A stretch of 64,000 nucleotides of DNA. Source: Rhizobium sp. P40RR-XXII. Lineage in GTDB: Bacteria > Pseudomonadota > Alphaproteobacteria > Rhizobiales > Rhizobiaceae. The stretch is taken from NCBI RefSeq assembly GCF_012641405.1, contig NZ_JABAII010000006.1, forward strand, positions 124,001 to 188,000. Direction: 5' to 3'. The notes beneath the pieces were generated by a model. The model was not told where the DNA came from, ran no database searches, and was given only the letters and a program-made list of their open reading frames with translations. This document shows positions 43,694 through 53,048 of the stretch, in pieces. How positions within the stretch are numbered: position 1 is the stretch's first letter; every line of letters begins with the position of its first letter. The translations under genes and the position numbers were made by a program.

Positions 43694-45000
43694 CAGCTCG
43701 TCTCATCGATCAGTCGATCCTCGGCCGGAATGTCAGCGTCCATAGCCGTTCCTGGACGCATTCTGACGGCATTTGCGCGCTTCAGCATGCCGTCGTATAG
43801 CGTCAGCAGAGCCTCGAGCCACGAAGCCGGCGTGTGAGCCAGGTCGCCTGACCGGCGGATGCAATTCACACTCATCAAACGGAGTAGCATATCGTCGCTG
43901 GCAAGCTTGCGTATGCCGCTTGCGAGCGTCTCAACCTTGCCGCTCTGAAAAGTGAGGCCACAGCCAAGCGTTACAAGCTCTTCGCCCAGAAGTGCAGCGT
44001 CGGGTAGAATCACGGGTATGCCGCTGGTCACCGCCTCGAGTGCCGCCAGACCGAAGGGTTCAGGCACCCGCGACGAAATGACAAGCGCGCGCGCCTCTTC
44101 GAGGATGGTGCGCATCTCGTCCTTGGACTTCCAACCATGAATGACGACCTCCGGAAAGTCCCTTTCCAGGCGCGCCCGACCGGCGCCATCACCTATGACG
44201 TGGAGTTTGACGCCTGCGAGCCTTGCCGCGATCGCCGCGTCCTCGAACCCTTTTTCAGGCTCAAGCCGACCGACAAAGAAGAAATCGCGCTTTTTCCATG
44301 GATCGGTCGGATGCGTGAGAAAGGGTTCGACCGGGTTGCGGATCGTTTCAATGTTGCTCGTCTGCACCTGCCCCCGCGCGAAATATTCGCGCATGCGCTG
44401 ATGAACGACCACGATGTTGGCGGCAACCTGCCGGACGGGATAATAATGCTCCCTCACCAGATGGCGCGCGGATCGCCAGATCTTCTCGTGATAACCGCGC
44501 TTGTCGCAGTTTGTCGTCAGACATGCGATCGACATCGGCTTCAGGGGACAGACCTGGTTTTTGCGATAATTGGCGAACCCTCCATTCGGACAGGAGAGAA
44601 AATAGTCGTGGGCATGCAGGACGACGCGCTCGCGAACAGGCCACAAAGCGCGAAAGATCGAAGGCGACAGGATCTTCGACCAACCATGAACGTGATAGAT
44701 GGTGCCTTCGGTGTCGACGCGCGAAATAAGGTCCTTCAGCGAAGCATGGGCCTGGCGGCTGTAAAGACCGCTGGCGAATGCGCTGAGACGCGCCTGCTGC
44801 ATCAACGGCTGCGCCGCCAGATTGATGGTTTCGGGTGCCGGCGGATCGGAGCCGGCGGCATCGCCGGCGAAATAGGTCACCGCAACCCCTGCTTTCTGCA
44901 GCAAATCGGCCGAAAGAATCGCAAGATTTGACGCTCCGCCCACCCGGACGGAGCGATCGTTTATAACGACGACGCGATCGAGACCGAACGGACGGACCAC
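43693..45000 (-). CDS. Glycosyltransferase family 4
   Basis: A cytoplasmic GT-B enzyme of about 435 residues that adds a sugar to the lipid-linked EPS unit. The N-terminal domain begins RVVVINDRSVRVGGASNLAI; the C-terminal nucleotide-sugar site has FVGRLEPEKGFEDA and the EX7E motif in EPFGLAALEAVTSGIPVI. Four cysteines in CPNGGFANYRKNQVC and CLTTNC are notable. I favour GTG 45000 with GGA eight bases upstream; ATG 45057 would overlap the previous gene by 53 bases. Confidence 0.87.
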   Translation of the reverse strand: MVRPFGLDRVVVINDRSVRVGGASNLAILSADLLQKAGVAVTYFAGDAAGSDPPAPETINLAAQPLMQQARLSAFASGLYSRQAHASLKDLISRVDTEGTIYHVHGWSKILSPSIFRALWPVRERVVLHAHDYFLSCPNGGFANYRKNQVCPLKPMSIACLTTNCDKRGYHEKIWRSARHLVREHYYPVRQVAANIVVVHQRMREYFARGQVQTSNIETIRNPVEPFLTHPTDPWKKRDFFFVGRLEPEKGFEDAAIAARLAGVKLHVIGDGAGRARLERDFPEVVIHGWKSKDEMRTILEEARALVISSRVPEPFGLAALEAVTSGIPVILPDAALLGEELVTLGCGLTFQSGKVETLASGIRKLASDDMLLRLMSVNCIRRSGDLAHTPASWLEALLTLYDGMLKRANAVRMRPGTAMDADIPAEDRLIDETS

Positions 45001-45004
45001 CGGA

Positions 45005-48000
45005 CTATTCCAATGCTTCGATATTCTGTGGCGCCAGCCTGCCCTTGAGCAGATCACGAAATGCGATGACGTTGCCTTTCAGCCGCCCCTTACGATCGAC
45101 CCAAGGCTCCGGCCGCCACACCTTGATGAGATTGGCAGCAAGATTGCGGCCGATCTGCCCGGCGGCCTGCGGCACGCTCATCGTCCGTTTGCGCATCAGA
45201 TAAAGCGGGTTGGCGATCTGCGAATAGCCGAGACGGACGCCGCCCGCGCGGCCACCTTTCGTGCCGAGATGAACGCCTTCCAGCTGTTTAGCGCTGACAA
45301 CCTGGCCATAATGGGCAACGAGCCTGCTGAAATCGACGTCCTCAAGCCAGCCATAGGAGGGCAGGTTCTCGTCGAAGCGCAGTGCGGCGGCTCTGACGAT
45401 CGCCATGCGAATCACCATGTTGCAGCCATAGGCGTTGTAGATCGGCCGAATTTGCATGGCGGGCTCTGACCGCCGCCGGCGCCTGCCGTCCACCAAACGT
45501 AAGCCATCGCGAACAGAAATGCCCGGGCCGGTGATGCCGTCCGCCAAGACCGTGCCGGTGCACATGGCAACGTCGGGCTGAAGCTGAAACAGCCGTTCCG
45601 CCTCCTCGACATAGGTCGAGGTCATCAGGAAGTCGTCGTCGAGGAAAAGAACGACATCGGCATCCTGCACGTTATCGAGTATCTTGTTGCGCTGACGGCA
45701 GAGGCCACGTTCGGAGATCAGGACCTGCACTGGAATATCGAGATTTCGAAGGCAGCTTGGATCGATATCTTCCGGCGAGGATAGGCAGACAATGATCTGA
45801 TCCGGCTTGCGCGTCTGATTGGCGATATGCGGGAGAATAGACGACAGGATATCGCGGCGCCCCGAGCTTGCGATGCCGACTGCGACCTTCAAGGGACGGC
45901 TCGTCACCTGACCCGTGAGGCGCCGTGCAGACGCACGCACCTGGCGCCCTTCCAGCCTGCGGCGCCACAGGCGTGTCGGCTCGCGGCGACGCTTTTCGTA
46001 GCTTCGGTTGGCGATGATCCCAAGGATATTGACCGTCGTCGTGCCGAAGCTTGCGAGCGCATCTGACAATCGTTCGACGGTCATCTTGTTCGTCTGGCCA
46101 ACGACCACGACGATACCTTCGAGATAGGTGCAGATGACGCGGGTGTCGGCGGAATCCTCGAAAGCCGACATATCGACGATGACGACCTTATATCGCCGCC
46201 GCAGCAGGTCGATCTCGGCCTTCAGCGCCGGCAGATGCCCATAGCGCTGAAAGGCCGCGACGGATTTTTCGGTCTCGTCGACGGTGACGACCGGAACTCC
46301 ACCATGGCCCTGCACGATCTCCGCCTCGGGCTCATGATCGGCCTTCGCGACAAGCAGGCCGCCCTCCTGGGCAACGGCATAGCGGCGCGGCACGTCGTTG
46401 ATGCTCAGCGCCTCCATGCCGAATTCCGTGCCGGACTCGGTCACCACGCAACTCAGTCTTGCATTGAGGAAGTCGGCATCGACCAGCACCACGGATGCGC
46501 CCTCATGCTGGTAGAGTTGCGCGAGATTGGTGGCAATCGTGGTCTTGCCTTCGCCGGTGCCGACCGAGGTGATGCCCACCACCATCGGCGCATTCGGTGG
46601 GAAAGCGGAGTCGATCGAATGCTTGACGCCGCGCAGGGCTTCGGAAAATTGCGAATAGGGCGTATCGAGCACGGATCTCAGCGGCAGCATCGTTCGTCGC
46701 CAGGTGGTATTCGCCGTCACCATGCTTCCGGGCAGGAACGACGGGCTCATATAGACCGGAACATGGCCGAGCGAGCTGATCCCCAATTCGCGCCGCAGCT
46801 TCTCGCTGGAGCTGACGCGCCGGTCCAGACCATCCCGCAAAAGTGCGGCCATGACGCCGGCCGCCAAACCAAGCATAGCCGTAAAAGGCAGCACGAAGGA
46901 GGATTTTGGCCAGGTCTTCGAAAGCGGCACCGCAGCAGCCGTGACGATGCGTACATTGCCAAGCGGGAAGGATTCCTTCTGCAGCGCACCGATCAGCTGC
47001 TGCAATATGCTCTCATACATCCGGCGATAGGTGGTGGCCCGGCTTTCCATTTCGGACAGCTCCACCCGCGCCAAATTCTTGTCCGTTCCGGCGTCCTTCA
47101 ATGAGGTCAGCTCTTCGCTCAGAAGCTTCTCGCGAGTCTTGGCGACATCCAGATTTGACTTATACACCGCCTGGATGCGTTCGAACTCCTTGCGCATATC
47201 ACCCTTTACCCGATCGATTTCCTGCTGGGCGGCAACGATCGCTGGATTGTCGGCATCATACCGGCTTCTCAGGTTGTTGAGTTTGGTCGTCGCTACTCCG
47301 AGATCCTCCTGCAGTTTCTGTATGCGAGAATTGTTCATCGTCTCGTCGACATCTCCCTCAAGCTTGGCGCCGGCCATGAGCTGGTTGAGCGTCTCGAGCT
47401 TGGCCGATTCGGCCGCGGTCTGCGCCCGGGCCGCGACGGCCTGGCTGCTGATCTCGGACAGCTGCTGCTGATCCAGGGAAGAGGACGTGCTGATCTCCAT
47501 GATGCCGTTCTTGGCGCGAAATTCCTCCACGCTCATGGATGCTTCGCGCGCCTGCCTGCCGACTTCGATCAGGCGTGTCTCCAGCCATCTGGCGCCGCTC
47601 TGCGCGGCGGAAGCGCGTTCGGACAGGCCGGTGCTGATATAGGCTTGCGCAATAGCATTTGCCGCCCGCGCCGCCTTGTTGGGATCGACCGAGCTATATC
47701 CGATCTCGAGAATATAGGACTGGCCAACGCGATTGACGGAAACCCGAGAAAGGAAGGATGCCATGGTCCGGCGCATCACGTCGTCGCTGCTGGCTTCGGT
47801 CTTCGCGCCATCGTCACCATGCCTGAAAAAATTGACGATCGCGCGCATCCTGTCCCGCAGAGTGGCCTGCCATGATATGCCGCCTATGATTTCCGGATCT
47901 TCGGTGAGGTTGAGTTTCTGGACAACGGCGCGTGCGGTCGCCTCCGATTTGACGATCTCGACCTGGCTTGCGATCTCGGCGGCTTCGATGATGACCGTGC

Positions 48001-48259
48001 CGGTGAATGCATCCTGCGAGACGATGCGCCCCTGGTCCGGATCCATGACGAGGCGTGTGGTCGCCAGATAGATTGGCTGGGTTGTAGCCATGTAGAAGAC
48101 GCCGATGCCGAGGCCGGCGGTGGTGAACAGGGCAAAAATCAACCAATGGCGCTGCACGAAACGCCAGACGTCGCGAAACGAAATATATTCGCCATCCCCC
48201 ATGCTCTTGTTGTCCGACGGCGCGTTGCGCAAGCCTTTGCCGATTTCGTGAACTGCCAT
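45005..48259 (-). CDS. ExoP/Wzc-like chain-length regulator and BY-kinase fused to a GT2 glycosyltransferase
   Basis: A 1084-residue inner-membrane protein. N-terminal Wzz domain with a membrane segment at ~38-60 (IFALFTTAGLGIGVFYMATT), a long periplasmic coiled coil, a second segment near 450-470, then a bacterial tyrosine-kinase domain with Walker A SVGTGEGKTT (~570), Walker A' VVLVDADF and Walker B KVVIVDMSAF. The usual C-terminal Tyr cluster is absent. From ~785 a complete GT2 domain follows (VAVGIASSGRRDILSSILP), with FLDDDF near 870 and WLEDVDFS. ExoP proteins end near 750-790, so this is a real extension. The frame is uninterrupted. It controls chain length and export. Confidence 0.9.
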   Translation of the reverse strand: MAVHEIGKGLRNAPSDNKSMGDGEYISFRDVWRFVQRHWLIFALFTTAGLGIGVFYMATTQPIYLATTRLVMDPDQGRIVSQDAFTGTVIIEAAEIASQVEIVKSEATARAVVQKLNLTEDPEIIGGISWQATLRDRMRAIVNFFRHGDDGAKTEASSDDVMRRTMASFLSRVSVNRVGQSYILEIGYSSVDPNKAARAANAIAQAYISTGLSERASAAQSGARWLETRLIEVGRQAREASMSVEEFRAKNGIMEISTSSSLDQQQLSEISSQAVAARAQTAAESAKLETLNQLMAGAKLEGDVDETMNNSRIQKLQEDLGVATTKLNNLRSRYDADNPAIVAAQQEIDRVKGDMRKEFERIQAVYKSNLDVAKTREKLLSEELTSLKDAGTDKNLARVELSEMESRATTYRRMYESILQQLIGALQKESFPLGNVRIVTAAAVPLSKTWPKSSFVLPFTAMLGLAAGVMAALLRDGLDRRVSSSEKLRRELGISSLGHVPVYMSPSFLPGSMVTANTTWRRTMLPLRSVLDTPYSQFSEALRGVKHSIDSAFPPNAPMVVGITSVGTGEGKTTIATNLAQLYQHEGASVVLVDADFLNARLSCVVTESGTEFGMEALSINDVPRRYAVAQEGGLLVAKADHEPEAEIVQGHGGVPVVTVDETEKSVAAFQRYGHLPALKAEIDLLRRRYKVVIVDMSAFEDSADTRVICTYLEGIVVVVGQTNKMTVERLSDALASFGTTTVNILGIIANRSYEKRRREPTRLWRRRLEGRQVRASARRLTGQVTSRPLKVAVGIASSGRRDILSSILPHIANQTRKPDQIIVCLSSPEDIDPSCLRNLDIPVQVLISERGLCRQRNKILDNVQDADVVLFLDDDFLMTSTYVEEAERLFQLQPDVAMCTGTVLADGITGPGISVRDGLRLVDGRRRRRSEPAMQIRPIYNAYGCNMVIRMAIVRAAALRFDENLPSYGWLEDVDFSRLVAHYGQVVSAKQLEGVHLGTKGGRAGGVRLGYSQIANPLYLMRKRTMSVPQAAGQIGRNLAANLIKVWRPEPWVDRKGRLKGNVIAFRDLLKGRLAPQNIEALE

Positions 48260-48289
48260 AACTATCGCCCCCTTGGCTCACACTCATCG

Positions 48290-49630
48290 TTATTGGGATT
48301 GACCGGTCTCGGCCGACGACAGCGTCGTGCCGTCCAGGCTTCCGGAAATGTTGTAGCGCACATCGAGAACATCGCCCGGCTGCAGTTCGGTCGCTTCCGA
48401 TGCCTTGATGGCGTCGGCCTCGTTGCCGTTTCGGGTGATCCAGTACTCGAGCGGCTGGAGATCGAGCGCCTTCATGCTCTGGCTGCGCGAGAGCGAGGCG
48501 CCGGAAATCTGCAGCAACTGAAGCGTTGTATTTCGCTTGAGTTTCGTATCCTCGATTTCCGTCTCGGCGACCTGGAGCTGTTGTCCGGCCTCCGTCTTGC
48601 GCTGGCCCGTCAGATTGAGCGCATCGCGCTCGGTCTCGTTCAGCTTCTGCTTTGCCTGCATCGATGCAACGACAAGATCCAGCTTGCCGGCCTGCATCTC
48701 GGCAACGATCCGTTCCAGCGAGGTCTTGCGAGACGTCGTCAGGATTTTAGTGTCGACCAGCTTGGAAATATCGCTCAATTCATCCTGCGCAATCTTCACC
48801 TGCTCGTCCTGCGACGACATCTTCTCATCGAGAATGTTGATTTCATTGCGCAGCAGCACTTCCAGATCTGAGGCGGCGGCAAGCTGCTGGCGCAACGCCT
48901 CGGCCCTGGCATTGAACAGATCGAGCTCGCTCGTCATGATCTGTCGAACCACCGATCCTTCAGGCGCGGCCTTGATCTCCGGCGGAAATGCGATTGACGG
49001 CTGATCGTTGAGTTCCGCCAACAGGCGCGCGCGCCGGGCTCCGAGCTGCTTCAGCTGCAGCTCCATACGGCTAATTTCCCCCGCATAGCTGATCTGTTGC
49101 GCCTCGGAATAATCCCCCGCCTGGGTCGAGCGACGCTCACGCCCCCCGGCCATGGCGATCGCCTGCCTGACGGTCAGGCCCGGCCTGAATTCCAACTCGC
49201 TTCGTTTCTCCACCGCGCCGGACACGTAAATCATCGGATATTTGACGACCTCGACGGAAGCTGTCGGCGCCACCGCCAAACCAGTGATCTGCTTCAGCCT
49301 TTCGCCGATACTGGCGCTGATGTCGTCGACCGTCTTGTCAGCGACCTGCATCTTCCCAATCATCGGAATTGAGATCGAGCCCGTTTGCGACACGACATAT
49401 TCGCCGTTCAGCGCCGTCCATTCCTTATATTCGCCGGTCGCGGCGATCCATTCGACGATGGCGATCTTGATCCGGGCCTGAGGTCCGACATGGTACATCT
49501 CGCTGGCTGCGGCGGCGTTGGCGGTATGGAACACGCCCGCGCCGGAAAGCATCAATGCCAGTAGCCATGGCGCCATGCGCCGAGGCGGCCTCGAGGTGGA
49601 ATGGTAAGGCAAAGCTGAAACTCTAAACAT
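48290..49630 (-). CDS. Polysaccharide export protein (ExoF/Wza-like, OPX)
   Basis: A 446-residue exported protein. A signal-like segment (WLLALMLSGAGVFHTANA) leads to the polysaccharide-export domain (SISIPMIGKMQVADKTVDDI) and an SLBB-like region (PMIYVSGAVEKRSELEFRPG), then a long coiled coil of ~180 residues (about 210-390) as in rhizobial ExoF. It lacks a lipobox. It probably links the inner-membrane ExoP-like protein with an outer-membrane exit. Start ATG 49630 behind AGGA. It leads the reverse EPS operon. Confidence 0.9.
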   Translation of the reverse strand: MFRVSALPYHSTSRPPRRMAPWLLALMLSGAGVFHTANAAAASEMYHVGPQARIKIAIVEWIAATGEYKEWTALNGEYVVSQTGSISIPMIGKMQVADKTVDDISASIGERLKQITGLAVAPTASVEVVKYPMIYVSGAVEKRSELEFRPGLTVRQAIAMAGGRERRSTQAGDYSEAQQISYAGEISRMELQLKQLGARRARLLAELNDQPSIAFPPEIKAAPEGSVVRQIMTSELDLFNARAEALRQQLAAASDLEVLLRNEINILDEKMSSQDEQVKIAQDELSDISKLVDTKILTTSRKTSLERIVAEMQAGKLDLVVASMQAKQKLNETERDALNLTGQRKTEAGQQLQVAETEIEDTKLKRNTTLQLLQISGASLSRSQSMKALDLQPLEYWITRNGNEADAIKASEATELQPGDVLDVRYNISGSLDGTTLSSAETGQSQ

Positions 49631-49942
49631 GAGCCGAAATCCTGCTTTCGTGTCGCTTGCACCGTCGGGCAGCCGAGGCGCGCCATGCAACGAGATCAGC
49701 AGCTGAACGCATAGCGTGTAAATCCCCTACCGGAGCAACAGGGCTTATCATTTCTGACAGGGAAGAAGACGTTCCTACAGTCCCTTAGGCGGGCGGATAT
49801 ATCCTTGAGTGCAGGCTTCGATCCTCGGCTAAATCTTTTGGTTACCCCCTTCGGCCATTTGGATGCCGTGGTGAACCGATGTGGGCCCTGTCGCAAAAGT
49901 TGCCGTCTGACAATGTTGTTTCGACCCATGGAGGGAAGAGCA
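49631..49942. other. Divergent region between ExoF-like and GT4 genes
   Basis: 312 bases that must hold promoters in both directions. Frames of both genes can be extended into it but without family character. No clear -35/-10 pair or operator stands out; GGAGGGAAGAG just before 49943 is the GT4 ribosome-binding site. Confidence 0.35.
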
Positions 49943-51139
49943 ATGCGAGTAGCGATCGTGCATTACTGGCTTGTGTCGATGCGGGGTGGAGAGAAGGTCG
50001 TCGAGGCGCTCTGTGACATGTATCCGGACGCCGATATCTTCACCCTCGTCTACGACGAAAGCCGCGTCTCGGAAAAGATCCGCAAACACAAGATCGTCAC
50101 ATCGTTCCTGCAGCGGATTCCGGGGGCGGTCAGAGGCTATCAATCGCTTCTGCCGCTCATGCCGTTCGCGCTGGAGAGTTTCGATCTCTCGGAGTACGAT
50201 CTGATCATCTCCAGTGAATCGGGTCCTGCCAAGGGCATCATTCCACCGCCGCAGGCCACGCATGTCTGCTATTGTCATTCACCCATGCGCTATCTTTGGG
50301 ATCACTATCATTTCTACCGATCCCACGCGGGGTTTGCATCGCGGCTGATGCTGCCGATGCTCGCGCCGCTCTTGCGCTCCTGGGACGTCAATACGAGCCT
50401 GCGCGTCGATCGTTTCGTCGCCAACTCGCATCATGTCTGCGATCGCATCAGCAAATACTACCGCCGTCCCGCGACCGTGCTGTATCCGCCGGTCAACGTC
50501 GATGACTTCGCGCCGGCCGCATCGACCGAGGACTTCTATCTCTGCGCCGGCCAGCTGGTTCCCTATAAGCGGATCGACCTCGCCGTGCAGGCGTTCACCC
50601 GGATGAACCGCAAGCTGGTGGTCATCGGCGAAGGCAAACAGATGGACGAACTGAAACGCATTGCCGGTCCCTCCATCACCTTCCTGGGCCGAACTCCGTT
50701 TGCGGTGCTCAAGGAGAAACTGGCGCGGTGCCGCGCCCTTATCTTTCCCGGCGAGGAAGATTTCGGGATCGTTCCGGTCGAAGCCATGGCAAGCGGAAGG
50801 CCCGTCATCGCCTATGGAAGCGGCGGAGCGCTGGAAACGGTCGTGCCGGGCGTGAGCGGCGTTCTTTTCAATACGCAGTCAGTAGACGCCTTGATCGAGG
50901 CGGTACTCGATTTCGAGGCCACGGAGCACCGCTTTCGCCCCGAAACGCTACACGCGCATGCGGAACAATTCAGCCTGCACAGGTTCACCACGGGCATGCG
51001 GGCGATCATCAACGAGGAGCTGATGATCCGCAAGGCCATCAGACTTCGCAATCCCCAGGTCGTCGCGGCGGTTCAACGCGGACTTGAAGCACAATTACCC
51101 GCCCTTGCTGCAAAGCCGCACAGCACGACGCTGCAATAG
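49943..51139 (+). CDS. Glycosyltransferase family 4 (WbaZ-like)
   Basis: A 398-residue GT-B glycosyltransferase. It begins RVAIVHYWLVSMRGGEKVVE, characteristic of a subfamily common in rhizobial EPS clusters; the middle has VCYCHSPMRYLWDHYHFY, and the C-terminal domain carries YLCAGQLVPYKRIDLAVQAF and the EX7E motif in EEDFGIVPVEAMASGRPVIA. Transcribed away from the ExoF-like gene. ATG 49943 has GGAGGGAAGAG upstream; longer starts are not supported. Confidence 0.9.
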   Translation: MRVAIVHYWLVSMRGGEKVVEALCDMYPDADIFTLVYDESRVSEKIRKHKIVTSFLQRIPGAVRGYQSLLPLMPFALESFDLSEYDLIISSESGPAKGIIPPPQATHVCYCHSPMRYLWDHYHFYRSHAGFASRLMLPMLAPLLRSWDVNTSLRVDRFVANSHHVCDRISKYYRRPATVLYPPVNVDDFAPAASTEDFYLCAGQLVPYKRIDLAVQAFTRMNRKLVVIGEGKQMDELKRIAGPSITFLGRTPFAVLKEKLARCRALIFPGEEDFGIVPVEAMASGRPVIAYGSGGALETVVPGVSGVLFNTQSVDALIEAVLDFEATEHRFRPETLHAHAEQFSLHRFTTGMRAIINEELMIRKAIRLRNPQVVAAVQRGLEAQLPALAAKPHSTTLQ

Positions 51140-51383
51140 ACCACACGGCACAATCGCCTGAGGGAAATCCCCGCTTGGACAAGCATGTTCCCAGCAAACC
51201 AATTTTTCAGTGTGATTCGCCTATCCATCGTGATCTCGAACCGAAGCCGTCCTCTCATCGTGCGCTCGTCCGAAACCGTCGGTTAACCATCTGAAACCTA
51301 CCGTTCGTGCCGACGCTTCCGAACATGAACTGATTCCATGTCTGGCTCCGGCAGGACAGGACAAGGCAAAAGAGGATTCGACG

Positions 51384-51635
51384 ATGACCGACGATGCAGC
51401 CGAGATGACGCTCTCCCTCGAAATGCAGGCCTTGGAGAGCCATTACTGCGAATATCCCGGCTGCTTGAAGCGGGGCAGCCTCGGCTACGATGTCGGCGAT
51501 GGAGAAAACCAGTTTTTCTGTCATGCGCATAAATGGAGCGATTATCGTCGAGACGGAGCACGGCGTTCGTTCTTCGAAGAAGAGGCGGCGGGAATCGAAG
51601 CCATCATGGTCGAGCCGCGAAGCCTTGCCTCGTGA
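51384..51635 (+). CDS. Small Cys/His-rich protein, probable zinc binder
   Basis: An 83-residue acidic protein with Cys-x4-Cys (CEYPGC) and Cys-x-His (FCHAHKW) pairs about 22 residues apart, the spacing of a small zinc ribbon. GAGG sits nine bases before the ATG. No family is recognised. A weak hairpin GGGTGC/GCACCC (51636-51658) follows the stop, without a T-run. Stands alone between the EPS locus and the LacI gene. Confidence 0.66.
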   Translation: MTDDAAEMTLSLEMQALESHYCEYPGCLKRGSLGYDVGDGENQFFCHAHKWSDYRRDGARRSFFEEEAAGIEAIMVEPRSLAS

Positions 51636-51759
51636 GGGTGCGGACGCATAAAGCACCCCGGAATGGTGATCTTCCATGGCAAACCGCCCTCTGGGATATG
51701 GGGTGGTAGCGGTCACCTCCCCAGACCGCTCGGATCAGGGTCACATTTCGCATCTTTCT

Positions 51760-52830
51760 TCAATTCCTCGGCGGGGCCACGCTCTCCCGCAGGATCAGCC
51801 TGCTGCGGATCGTGACGCGCAGGTCCCGCACTTTCTCGGCTTGTCCGATGCCATCAAGCAGACGAGCGACGGCGGCCTGCCCCATTTCCTCGAACGGCTG
51901 TTCGATCGTCGAGAGCGGCGGGAAACAGAATTCGCAGACCGGCGCGCCGTCGAAGGAGAGCACCGACAGATCGTCGGGAATGCGCAGGCCCGTTTGCCGT
52001 ATGCGGCTGACGAAAGAGATGGCCATATCGTCGCTGGTGGCGATCACCGCCGTCGGCCGATCCTTCAGCGGCGCGAAATCGGCGGCAGCCTGAACGCCGA
52101 TCTCGAAGCCCTTCTGGTAATCGAGATTGCCTCCGGACCGCGACAGCGCTTGTTTCGAAATTCCGGCATCGCGCAGGGCTTCCAGGGTGCCGCCATAGCG
52201 CTCGACATCATGATAATTGTCCTGCGGACCGGCAATGTAGAAAAAGCGCCTGTGACCCATTCTGATCAGCTCCGCCACCGCGTCCCGCACCGCCTCGCGA
52301 TCATTGGTCACGATGCTCGGTACGCCGGCGTTGCTCATGTCGAGCAGCATGGAGACGATCGGCAGGCCGGCATTCGCCAGGGATCGGCCGTCGATCTCCG
52401 GCAGTTTCGACGACAGGATGATGGCACCGCGAATGGTGCCACCGAAGGCGAGATTGAGAATATGCCGTTCCGATTCCGGGTCGCGGCCGAGATTGGCGAT
52501 CATCAGATTGTAGCCATTCTGCAGCAGGGCTTTGTTGATGCTCTGCAGGACCTGCGGGATGACCTGGGAGACACCGTAGTAGAGCGATCCTGGAAGGATG
52601 ATCATGATGGTGTTGGATTTGCCGACCCTTAAGCCCCGAGCCATGGCGTTCGGCGTATAGCCCAGCTGCTTGGCGGCCGCATCAATCTTGGCGCGCGTCT
52701 TCTCGTTCACACGTCCGGGATTGGCAAGGGCACGGCTGACCGTCGAGATCGCGACCCCAGCTAACCTCGCGACATCGGCCATTAATGGTCCGGAATGCTC
52801 CTCAACGGGCATATCCTTGTTATTTTTCAC
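51760..52830 (-). CDS. LacI-family transcriptional regulator
   Basis: A 356-residue repressor. The N-terminal helix-turn-helix and hinge are MADVARLAGVAISTVSRALA and YTPNAMARGLRVGKSNTIMI; the rest is a periplasmic-binding-protein-like sugar sensor with VIATSDDMAISFVS near the C terminus. I favour GTG 52830, behind AAGGAAAC; ATG 52812 and a longer start at 52917 are alternatives, and the latter would run through an operator. Divergent from the sugar cassette and most likely its repressor. Confidence 0.9.
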   Translation of the reverse strand: MKNNKDMPVEEHSGPLMADVARLAGVAISTVSRALANPGRVNEKTRAKIDAAAKQLGYTPNAMARGLRVGKSNTIMIILPGSLYYGVSQVIPQVLQSINKALLQNGYNLMIANLGRDPESERHILNLAFGGTIRGAIILSSKLPEIDGRSLANAGLPIVSMLLDMSNAGVPSIVTNDREAVRDAVAELIRMGHRRFFYIAGPQDNYHDVERYGGTLEALRDAGISKQALSRSGGNLDYQKGFEIGVQAAADFAPLKDRPTAVIATSDDMAISFVSRIRQTGLRIPDDLSVLSFDGAPVCEFCFPPLSTIEQPFEEMGQAAVARLLDGIGQAEKVRDLRVTIRSRLILRESVAPPRN

Positions 52831-52889
52831 TTTTTTGTTTCCTTCCCGGTGCCTGACGCAGCGGATGCTATGGTAATTCCTCTCGCTTA

Positions 52890-52901
52890 GCAAACGTTTG
52901 C
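52890..52901. promoter_or_regulatory. LacI-type operator, proximal to the regulator gene
   Basis: GCAAACGTTTGC is a perfect 12-bp palindrome with the central CG typical of LacI/GalR operators. It lies 60 bases upstream of the regulator start and just before the forward promoter, suitable for autoregulation and looping with the second site. Confidence 0.75.
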
Positions 52902-52911
52902 CAAAAATCGC

Positions 52912-52939
52912 TTGCATATGGAAATGACTTGTCTACTAT
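52912..52939 (+). promoter_or_regulatory. Candidate promoter of the second sugar cassette
   Basis: TTGCAT (52912-52917) and TACTAT (52934-52939) separated by 16 bases make a reasonable sigma-70 promoter directed at the isomerase gene. It is bracketed by the two LacI-type operators. Confidence 0.55.
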
Positions 52940-52946
52940 CACCTAA

Positions 52947-52962
52947 TGGCAAACGATTGCCA
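52947..52962. promoter_or_regulatory. LacI-type operator at the transcription start of the sugar cassette
   Basis: TGGCAAACGATTGCCA is a near-perfect 16-bp palindrome differing from the first site only in the central bases. It begins eight bases after the -10 box, so a bound repressor would block initiation. Confidence 0.75.
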
Positions 52963-53048
52963 AATGATAGCGCATTGAAATTATGTTGGATTACTCGCTG
53001 CGGGATGTTCCGCAGGCGATGGTCCCCAGTTTGAGAACGGACAGCATC

